A model generated the notes under the pieces. That model did no database searches. It saw nothing but the letters and a program-made list of their open reading frames with translations, and was not told the origin of the DNA. Shown piece after piece: positions 1 to 8,900 of a stretch of DNA of 64,000 nucleotides. The DNA is from Cantharellus purpuraceus (lineage: Eukaryota; Basidiomycota; Agaricomycetes; Cantharellales; Hydnaceae), in the NCBI GenBank assembly GCA_025174535.1, contig JALBUN010000013.1:62001-126000 (forward strand), given 5' to 3'. How positions within the stretch are numbered: the stretch's first letter is position 1; each line of letters begins with the position of its first letter. The translations under genes were made by a program, and so were the position numbers.

Positions 1-726
1 CACGATCTAAGGAAATCCACCGATTCAAATGATGAAATTGATGTCCCATATGCATCACTCATTGGCTCAATCAACTTCTGCTCAGTATCTACTCGACCGG
101 ATATTGCGTACGCCTCTAATCGATGCGCTCAGTTCACCTCTCATCCCACGACCGAGCATTGGGAGGCCGTCAAGAGGATTGTCAGGTATCTAATGCATAC
201 ATCAGATCTTGGCATACTCTATAAGAGAGACGGCAAAGGCATGGAAGGATATGCCCACAACCTAGCTGGATTTACAGACGCGGACTTCGCTGGCGATGTA
301 AACGACCGAAAATCCACTACCGGTTGGATGTTCACTTACAATGGCGCGCCTATTTCATGGGCCTCGAAGAAACAAACTTGCATCGCCAGATCTTCAATGG
401 AATCGGAGCTCATCGCAGGGTCATTCGCATCTACAGAAGGAATATGGTTGATCAAATTGGGAGCAGATTTCACACTTCCGTTCACCCCAATTCCTGTGTT
501 CACTGATAATCAATCTTTTATCGCATACGCGAACAATGATATCAGTAATACTCGCACAAAACACATCGACACACACTATCACTACACTCGTGATCAGATT
601 GCGAATGGAAACATTGTCCTTCATTATATTCCTACACATAACAACCCTGCCGACATCCTTACAAAGCCATTATCTCCGCGCAAGCATCAGCATTTACTCA
701 AGCTTCTTGGTATATGCTGTGCTTGA
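1..726 (+). CDS. Ty1/copia polyprotein, RT tail and RNase H end (5' cut by window)
   Basis: The frame is open from the first base to the TGA at 724-726, so this is the C-terminal ~241 codons of a copia pol. Visible blocks are the end of the reverse transcriptase region ('STRPDIAYASNRCAQF', about residues 31-46), the RNase H start ('FTDADFAGDVNDRKSTTGW'), 'SSMESELIAG', 'FTDNQSFIAYANN', the copia signature 'TKHIDTHYHYTRD' and the terminal 'NPADILTKPL'. RNase H removes the RNA strand of the hybrid during reverse transcription. The stop is followed by a G-rich polypurine tract and an LTR, the normal order for the 3' end of a copia element. No internal stop or frameshift is seen, so this copy may be fairly young; the rest of pol lies left of the window. 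Confidence 0.93.
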   Translation, partial: HDLRKSTDSNDEIDVPYASLIGSINFCSVSTRPDIAYASNRCAQFTSHPTTEHWEAVKRIVRYLMHTSDLGILYKRDGKGMEGYAHNLAGFTDADFAGDVNDRKSTTGWMFTYNGAPISWASKKQTCIARSSMESELIAGSFASTEGIWLIKLGADFTLPFTPIPVFTDNQSFIAYANNDISNTRTKHIDTHYHYTRDQIANGNIVLHYIPTHNNPADILTKPLSPRKHQHLLKLLGICCA

Positions 727-733
727 GGGGGCG
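722..733 (+). other. Copia polypurine tract
   Basis: A G-rich run overlaps the pol stop codon and lies immediately before the LTR start 'TGTCAAG'. It is in the position expected for the plus-strand primer of reverse transcription. Confidence 0.6.
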
Positions 734-1553
734 TGTCAAGAATTTATTCAAGGAATATTACAATCTATTGGAGCAAGAAGGGGGAGTTTTATGATAAGAA
801 AAAGTTGTGAAAAGTTTGGGAATTTTTTTGATTAAGGGATGAGGAGAAGGTGTTTTTCGATTTTATTTTGTGAGCCATCCTTTCGTTCTACGGGGGTGGT
901 TACTACTCAAAAAGGGAGGTATTATGATGATTTTCATTCGTCATAAACCTCAAGTCAAACGGGTAAAAACTCCTTTCTCTAAAAAGTTTTCCCCATGACA
1001 TCACATATTATCAGTATCCACATCATTTCTTTTATCATATGTTTCAATCTTACTAAAAGGCTTTTTTATCATGTGATTGTCAAATTGTATATTAACTACA
1101 ACTGTGTACGAGTATCAATAAGGAGATTCATTACTCTTAATCCCTTCCAAGCTGCAAACAAACAGCTTGTGTCAACTTTCTGTCGTTCCTGGAATAACTC
1201 CTAAACGACCTATTCGATTGGAAATCTTTGCATATCCCATTAGGATATTGCATCAACTATTGCTATCTCAAATTACGAACGATTTGGATCATTACATCCA
1301 TTTCTATTAAGCAAACACTTTTTCGAAGTGTTGCTATTCCCATTTCTGCTCAAATATTTTGCAGAAGTCCCAGTTCTTAACCAAATATTCTGATATTTGG
1401 TAACATTACTCTACTAAACAATATCTTTCCATCGACCCCGCATATATCTGCATCCTTGCAGTAATTGCTCCCCTATTCAAAATCTACTTCGCCACCATCC
1501 CTCACCATCATTTTACACTCACCCATAACACCCCTCCATATCTTTTCTTAACA
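734..1553 (+). repeat. Copia 3' LTR, 820 bp
   Basis: The LTR starts TGTCAAG just after the polypurine tract and ends TTCTTAACA, giving TG...CA ends. The boundaries are supported by a second copy in reverse orientation at 20066-20873 that shares both ends. Immediately to its right (from 1554) the sequence is a reverse-oriented chromovirus fragment, so this copia element inserted into an older chromovirus copy, just short of that copy's polypurine tract. The target duplication would be CAAAT (1554-1558), but the left flank is outside the window. Both copies contain the short hairpin-like segment 'CTTTTTCGAAGTGTTGC'. Confidence 0.87.
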
Positions 1554-1676
1554 CAAATATTCTTTCCCTGACCTAGTCACACACATCTTTCTTCCCTTCC
1601 ATCCTCTCATATCCTCCAGAGTTACCCATGGCATAAGGATTTTTGAACACACGAGTCGTGAGTCAAGTCTGACGAG

Positions 1677-2600
1677 TCAATATAGGTTTAGGAACTCGAG
1701 GATCATGGGAGTGAGTTGAGTTTTTGTGATAGAGAGGAGGAGCTGGTGAGTTGGGGGAGTGGTGATAGAAGACATGGGAGCAGAGTATGAGCTAACATAT
1801 CCACGTGAAAGGGAAAGGTACATCTCTCGAAGTTGGGTCACTGAAGGTTGCCACAACACAAGTTGTTTCTTGTTGGCATCGTCACCATCACGATTGGCCT
1901 TGAAAGGGGACGACTCGCGGGGTCTTTTGAGACCATCAGGTTCAGCATGGGCTCTGAAAGCATGAACGACTGGGAGAGAGGGGAGAGAGGACTCGGATAT
2001 AGTGGAGTTCACCTCAGTGGCTTGGGAGATTCCGTCGTCAAGTTCTGACACGTCATCCAAAGGATGGGAGTAGAGTGGTGAAGGTGGCCACCTCCAAGAG
2101 CAGCCTGGGATGCATGCACTATTGATTTTGGATTTGCAGATCCATGTAGAGAGCTGGCAAGACTGATTCTGCCAAGCATGGATCCATTCACATATGACAG
2201 AGGGTTTCTCTGGGAGGAGGAAGAAGTTGAATGAGAGTTGGTTACAAGCTGAAAAAGGAGGGGGAATCATATCTATCTCCTGGAGTTTTCCAAGAGGGAT
2301 CTCAGAAGGGAGAGGTTCGAGGGCTGACTCGCCATCCCATCCGTGAGCAGCTGTGAGAATGTATTGAGTTTTCGTCTTCAACGTCTCCCAGAAGCTGCTG
2401 GCAAGGTCATTGCGTAGTATGGCATACTCACTTGCCAGTGCTTCAAGATAGATGAAGTCGAAACAATTGGGTTGGTAGAAGTCGAAGTTGGAAGTGAATT
2501 GGAGTCCGTAGTTAGGTACAGGAACTCCACCTTGTATATATGTATCATTTTCTTTATGAACCATGAAGTCAATGACAGACACATCAGGGTAGTTAGCCAT
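1677..2600 (-). pseudogene. Second copy of the chromovirus extra ORF
   Basis: A 307-codon frame begins 'MANYPDVSVIDFMVHKEND', nearly identical to the ORF at 12383-13411. It diverges in frame near 'SSITTPP' and ends early at 'LEFLNLY', so the C-terminal ~60 residues of the other copy are replaced by a frameshifted tail. At least six arginine codons of the plus copy are Cys, His or Gln here, as CpG deamination would cause. The product is of unknown function; no signal peptide or membrane segment is visible. It lies downstream of the chromodomain remnant at 2798-2957, keeping the same order as in the full element. Confidence 0.8.
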
Positions 2601-2797
2601 AGTGGAAAGAAGTAGATAGGCGGAAGGACTAAAGATTTGCTGAGGTTTTTCAAAAGTTAGAGGTGGTTGGGATTGAGTAAAATGAAGACATCATGATATT
2701 GGGTTTATAGAACAGTAGGGAAAGGATCTGGAATAGCTAGGAAGGTGAAGGAATAGGGTAGAAGGCCGAGATAAGAGAGTAATAGATAGAGGAAGCC

Positions 2798-2957
2798 CTA
2801 GTGGTGAGAGATACCCCGATTGTGTCGATCCCAATCATGAAGGAGGTCGGGAGCATTGCGAAGGTTCTTTCGCAGGAGCCACTCATCATATGATGAGTCG
2901 TATCTGATGAAACGCATGAGGAGCTCCTGGACATGCTGGCCATTACGGGCCTTTCAC
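2798..2957 (-). pseudogene. Integrase C-terminal/chromodomain remnant
   Basis: The minus strand matches the last ~53 codons of the chromovirus integrase (12026-12185), including the chromodomain part with 'LLMRFI.YDSSYDEW' and the TAG stop (2798-2800). The 5' side ends abruptly at 2957 where the full element's LTR starts. Substitutions are mostly C to T or G to A. Confidence 0.72.
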
Positions 2958-4609
2958 TGTATGGGAACCACCTTTTCCCTATCAAATTCCATTTATGCAG
3001 CACCAATGTGCTATTCTTTGCTTTTCCATTCCTAAATATCAGCATATATTTGATGCTTGTACCTGGAATGGACTTATTCAAATATTCTCTAATTTTTCAT
3101 ATTTTTTCATGAATATTCCATGCAGAACTCAGCCCAGAATCATTTATTTCTGCTGTGCTACAGTTGTGGACCCATAGGCACCCACAAACCTTCACACAGC
3201 TGGCTCTCCACCTTTGGACCAGGCAGTCAGCCTGAATTCAAGCTCAGATGTCTCTGATCAATAAATATTCTCTAACTTCACAACCACAGCCTCTCAGGGC
3301 ACTATTTTCCATGCAGATCATCACCTGACATGTGGCTATCCATGGCTGTCCAAACCAGTGCAGAAACAGGGTGGACACCCTTCTTTTGCCTGATCAGTGC
3401 CTAGTTCAGGGATAACAACTAGTAGGTTCAGGCAGTGAGCTGGACCTTAAGTCTACAGCTGGAGTTCACAGACAAAGACGTGTATTAGATTAGAGATAGA
3501 CAGATCATCACAGTATGCGTACCTGGAGTTCACGGACAAAGACGTGAACTCCAGCAGGTGCTCGAAAAATTTTCTTGTATGCCCTGCCGAGCCATGGACC
3601 TACATGCGTCCACTTTGAGGTCGAGTCGCTTCATAGTCAAATCTTCGTCAAGGGATCAAATCAGCTGATGCCTTGGAATATTCTACCCCTTTCCATAACA
3701 TTCTAGCTGTTTCCCTCTATTATTAGATAGAACTTTCCAGAACCATTATTCAGCTCCTGATCAGTGTTAGTGCTGTGATCAGATCCTGTGATTGGCTTGG
3801 AATATTCTACCCCTTTCTTCCACCTTCCACAACCTTCCAGTAGCTTCCATCTATTAATAGGTAGAATATTCCAGAAGCATTACTCAGCCCCTGTAAATAC
3901 AATATATAAGGAGGCCATTCTGCCTCTGAAAGAATAACATATCATCATATTCTACCCATCTTCTGCACACCAGTGTGACTAGAGTGACATACAGTGTCAT
4001 CCTCTATCTCAGTAACTGTTGATTACCAGTTCAAGGATCTTTTACAGTTGTGTAACTGTACTTGATTGCACTCAAAGTAGTGATTGTCCTGCTTTGGGCA
4101 TGAGTGTATTATCTGCCTCACGTGACTACAAATCTACAGGGTGAGGTTGTCTGTCAATAGTCCTGCCATTAGTGCTCTTGTTTAAGTAACTAGTGTGTAC
4201 TGCCTTTGCAGAGCATTAGAAGCTTGAACTCGTGTGAAGCAGTTGCTAGACTACTTCACACATTGCTGTTACCCACTTCTGAGTGCCACTGGTTGGACGG
4301 TTGGATTCATCCACCTGCTTCCTTTAGCCTCTAAGTGCATTCCCCTCTTTTTGGAATATCTGGACCCCTAAGCGTCCGTGAACTCTAGACTCTGGAAGTC
4401 TTATTCATTTCTTGCTGCTAAGAAACGTATTACCTTTCTGCGTATAGTCTGCATTGACCAATACAAAGGATTGTAACCAAAGTACAAACGTTAAATTGTT
4501 TCTGGAGTTGTGCTGCAGCAGGGTTTGATATTCTTCTCAGCTGTTCATTCACGGAATTGTGGTGATTTAGAGTTTGCCCTAACACCATAATTTTGCAGGT
4601 TCCAAAACA
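2958..4609 (+). repeat. Chromovirus 5' LTR, 1652 bp
   Basis: It aligns along its length with the 3' LTR at 13444-14877, sharing TGTATGGGAA at the start and 'CCATAATTTTGC.GGTTCCAAAACA' at the end. It is about 220 bp longer because of a segment around 3412-3651 that the other LTR lacks. Many differences are CG in the 3' LTR and TG or CA here (for example the stretch around 3178-3210 against 13661-13692). A likely promoter element is 'ATATATAAGGAGG' near 3901, present in both LTRs. Confidence 0.88.
3523..3554. repeat. Perfect 12-bp inverted repeat in the 5' LTR-specific segment
   Basis: CTGGAGTTCACG (3523-3534) and CGTGAACTCCAG (3543-3554) are exact reverse complements separated by 8 bases. A related copy of the left half with following bases ('CTGGAGTTCACAGACAAAGACG') lies at about 3459-3480. 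The 3' LTR lacks this part. Confidence 0.7.
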
Positions 4610-4611
4610 TT

Positions 4612-4628
4612 TGGTGGACGCTCTGGGA
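4612..4628 (+). other. Putative primer-binding site
   Basis: Two bases after the 5' LTR end comes TGGTGGACGCTCTGGGA. It begins with TGG, the complement of a tRNA 3' CCA, at the normal position for minus-strand priming. I could not name the matching tRNA from memory. Confidence 0.55.
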
Positions 4629-4907
4629 ATTGCTTAAGCAGTGTCTAGAGTGTAGATTCTAAGCACCATTGCAGATATAACCCGACCTTCTATCACTAAG
4701 TCTTTACTCAATATAGTTTCTCGTAATCTGGAACAGACCGATTTGGAATTTCCAGAAGACAAGTTCTATAGTCACACTCATCTGCCTTCCTCCTCTAATC
4801 CTAACTCTCCTCTTTATCTAAACCCTTATCCAACACCAACTCGTATACAAACTCGTTTTGAATCATATCGACCTCGTGACAAGTTGACCTCATTCAAGCT
4901 GAGCAAC

Positions 4908-5937
4908 ATGTCTACTTCAACAATTCGACAACAACAACAACTCGAGGACGACCCGTCTACTCCTTTGGCTGCTCAACCAGAGTGACCTATTGCCCCTATC
5001 ACTCCTGGCTTCTTGCACACTCACTCCTGTGAATGATCTTGACCAGACATTTACTACGGATGAAGAGATTAGTGCTGCTGATGCCTCTTTTGCTGTGGAA
5101 GTTGATCAGACTAACCATGCACTTACCAATTGGACTTTTGATGGACCCCTGATCACAGGACCATTACAAAATGTCTTCGTAGTGCCTGGTAAGCCTTTGA
5201 AAAGCTTCAGTGCAGCAAGAGTACGGAGAGAGGTCAGACTTGATCCCCTACTCTCTTCCAGAAGAGATTCACTCCTTAGCATTGCAGAGATGAGCTTTAA
5301 TCGTGCGGAAGCACCAGGTACTAGAGCTCTTAATCGTCTTGCTACTGGACTCTTCAGGAAAGAATTAGCGTTACTCAATGTGGTACTGCTCGGACATCCT
5401 GGACGAGTTAGTCAGCATGGTAGTACGGGGTATTATCTTGATCCATGGAAGTATAAGCAACTGTTAGACACTCTTAATCATATTGCAAATGAGAGAGAAA
5501 GTGTTCTGCAGCAGATGAAACTTCCTCCTCCTACTGTCTCTACATTGCCTTTGGAATGGCCTAGTGACTCCCTTTGGAGTTCCAAAGACCTGGAAGTGCT
5601 TTGTGTTACACTATGTGAAGATGTAGAAAACTTTTTGGCATTTTATTGGGATGCTGTATCCAAGTACAAGGGTTCTTGGAAACCAGTAAAGGATGACTTT
5701 CTGTCTCCTGCTCTCCCAGACATTTCTGAGATGTCTTCTGACATTAATGGTTTCAAAATTCGCTTCGCTGCTACCCAAGCTGCTTTGCAGAGAAAGGTTG
5801 CTGCAGATACTAGTTTTTATGAAGCTAAAGTCATTAATGCATCGGTGAACCCTGTCCTTGGACATGATCTTCCCACTCTTGCAGCTATGCCTGTCAGCAG
5901 TCAACTGTTGCCTATACTGTTAAGGAAGCTCCCTTGA
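4908..5937 (+). pseudogene. Chromovirus gag N-terminal region, interrupted
   Basis: The most likely start is the ATG at 4908 ('MSTSTIRQQQQ'). This frame runs into a TGA at 4983-4985, which could have arisen from CGA by one C to T change. The coding signal then continues in the next frame from about 4981 to a TGA at 5935-5937 ('TLTPVNDLDQTFTTDEE' to 'HDLPTLAAMPVSSQ'). Near 5895-5912 it has to pass back into the frame of the long gag-pol ORF. The predicted product is an N-terminal gag extension of unknown structure. Programmed frameshifting cannot be excluded, but one stop plus two frame changes is better explained by decay. Confidence 0.6.
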
Positions 5938-8900
5938 TTTCCAGATTGGATCAAGGAGAAAAATTTCCAGTTGATCATGAACGGATTAGACAGAGACAGT
6001 CTGCGGTTTACAATCGTGGTCCCAGACCCTCTACTCTTTTCAATTCTCCTTACCATCAGGATCCTAGTAAACTTACGGGATCTGCAGGTTTGGAAGAAAT
6101 GTTCTATACTCCTCCTCAAGTTCAGAGCAGGGGTACTTTAGGCATTCCAGAATCCATTAGGGTTCCTCACGGAACTTATGGAGCTTCTGGAGGAGGTGCT
6201 CCACCTCCTGGAGGAGAACCTCCTGATGATGACGGATCATCTGGTCCCCCTCATACACCTAATCCATTTTTGCCTAGACCATCATTGCCACATAGAAGTG
6301 GAAGGAGTAATCCTCCCCCTCTGGGTAGGCATGGAGGCTCAGGTCCTCCTGATGGAGGTGATGGTGGAGGTTACGGTCATAGTCCAGACTGGGGGGATCT
6401 TGATCAGAGAAATCCTAATCTTGGATTAGACGCTCCAGTGACTCAGAGCAAGCTGGAAGCTTACTTTGATAACAAGTTGCATCAGGACTTAGTCCCTGAA
6501 TGGGATGGAAACCCTGATAGTTTGGCTCAATGGATATTGAAAGTAAATCATTTGGCTCAGCAATCTCCTATGGTCTTCAAGCAATTGGGACAAATTATCC
6601 CCTTGCGGTTGCGTAAAGGAGCTGAGAGATGGTTTTTCTCCTTACCATTGTCATATCGCCAAGAAGCAACTGAGGACTGGAAGTCCATCAGAGAAGTCAT
6701 TGGTTCATACTATATGAACAGAGCCTGGTTGGATAGGCAGAAAGCTAGAGCAACTCGTGCTACTTTCAGAGAGCCTGGCTTTACTAATGAGACTCCTAGT
6801 GAGTATTACGTTAGAAAGTCGGAGCTATTGAGACTGGTCAGCAAGCTGTCAGACTCAGAGCTTATATTGGAAATCATGAATGGTGCTCCACCATATTGGC
6901 ATACAGTCATTGATGCTCACAGGTGTTCATCTGCAGTGGAATTCCAAACTGCTATCAAGTATCACGAGGAATCATTGTCGCATGCTCCTTTCTCTTCAGG
7001 AGACAACCTGGAAAGACGTATTAGAAATTTGGAAAATTCTTTGCATCAACCCAAACCTAGGTTTGACTCAAACAGATCTTTTAGAGATGCTAGAGCTCAT
7101 CTGGTTGGATGGTCATCCAAATTGAATCCTCCAAAATTCCCTCGGGATGATTCTAATGTGTCTAAAAATTCCACACCTGAATCCAAAGGAGCTAGACCTT
7201 GCAGGCATTGTGGCAGTAACAAGCATTGGGATAATGAGTGCAAACACGCCAGTTCAGCATCTCGCTCTGCCCATACACGTTACACGGTTTCTAATGAAGA
7301 AGCTAATGCAGACCTTGCCTATGAGGATATGTACCTTGAATCACTTCATGAATCGGAAGTGGATTTAAGTTCAGACAATGCTCATGTTAATAATGTTGCG
7401 ACTGAGAATATCCCTGAAGAACCTTCATCGGATCAACAGGAATCTGCTCAGGATACAGAGGCACATTGTCAACTTGCTAAACCAGCCATGAGCTTGCTGG
7501 AAAGTATGTCCCAACTGGGGGGATCCATACCTAATAGAGAAAAATCTTCTGAGCCTTTGTCTCTGGAAAACTCTTTTTCTGAGACATTCACTCCTAAATC
7601 TCGTCAAGAGAGGAGAAGGTTAATGAAAGATTCCAAACATGTAGCTGCTTTCCTAAGGAATTCTAAGCTTACTAGTTGGGCTCCTAACTCCTTGATTAAA
7701 CTCAAGCGTTTCATGTCCAGACCAGCAGGCTGTGCCTTCCTTGGATCTTCTGCAACCACTACTAATGTTTGGCTGGGAGAATATGGAAAGAATCAAACTA
7801 CCCTTGTAGCTGATTCTGGTTCAGACATAACCCTTATCTCTCAGAAAGCTCTTTGCTTTATGGAGAATCCTCCTAAGATCAAAACAGGTCAGAAAATTAA
7901 CTTGATACAAGTTACTGGCACATCCAAAATTTCTGGATACGTTACGGTGCCCATTTACTTTGACTCTGACTCTGGACCAGTTCAGATTGAAGTTGAAGCT
8001 TATGTGGTCAAAGGCATGACTACCCCTGTCATTCTTGGGAATGATTTTGCTGATCAGTACTCTATCTCACTTATAAGAGAAGGCTCAGATAGCTATCTTA
8101 TGTTTGGTAATACTGGACGGAAAGCCAAGATTGAGAACTCAGTGAGCTCACCCTTATTGGATGAGAATGGTCACACCTTTAAAATAAGAGCCCTTCCTGA
8201 CCTTGCATCTCTAACTGCCAAGTTCAAGGCTCATAGACGTATTAAGAAATCTCGGAAACGGATTAGAGCACGCATTTCGGATTCAAGTGTTAGGGCCTTA
8301 CATCCCGTCACAATTCCTCCTGAAACTGCTTCTCTAATTCCTGCTTCTATCTATTTCCCTGGGAATAGTAATGAAGTTTATGTGGAAAAAGTGCTTCACT
8401 CCAATCATGGGCCTGAAGATTTCTATGGCATCTCAGATGCAATTGTATCTCGGAATAACCCGTGCCTACATGTTAGCAATTTTTCATCACAACCAGTTAC
8501 TATACATCAAGGACAACTTCTGGGTCATGCTAGAAATCCTTCCAATTGGCTGGATCGGACTTCTAATTTGAACCAGACTCAATTAGAGACTTGTCTCTCT
8601 CACGCCAGACTCATAAAAGCTCTTGCTCAACAGAACTTTGAGACTGGTGCGGTACCTACTGTTGCCTCTCTTGAATCAGATGGAGAGGTGGTACAAGGAG
8701 GACCTAAGGCTCAGGAAATTCCCCCTGAGGATGTTCCTGAAAACCAACTGTTGGATGAAATTGACTTCTCACCAGAGCTCAATGATGCCAATAGGAAGGC
8801 TCTCCAAGATACAGTTCTGGCACATAAAGACGCATTTGGTCTTGATGGCAGACTTGGCAATTATGATGCAAAAGTTGAAATCAATCTCAGGCCTGAGGCC

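Larger units (their letters stand above)
1554..2957 (-). mobile_element. Reverse-oriented 3' fragment of the chromovirus
   Basis: Read on the minus strand, this segment matches about 12026-13430 of the full element to its right: the integrase C-terminus with chromodomain, the spacer, the extra ORF, and the stretch just before the polypurine tract. It is broken on both sides. On the right it stops at the first base of the chromovirus 5' LTR (2958). On the left it is interrupted by the copia LTR within the 'GAATATTTG' just upstream of where the polypurine tract would be. Many differences from the plus-strand copy are CG to TG or CA, so this is the more decayed copy. Confidence 0.85.

Noticed and set aside
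2737..3081. 114-codon minus-strand ORF spanning the LTR boundary
   Set aside because: It fuses a frame-shifted shadow of the integrase tail with LTR sequence; the plus-strand counterpart at 12016-12246 is likewise an out-of-frame shadow of the integrase.
5890..5940. Programmed ribosomal frameshift between gag and gag-pol
   Set aside because: The frame does change here, but I see no convincing slippery heptamer, and gag already has another frame change and a stop upstream, so mutation is the simpler reading. Not excluded.
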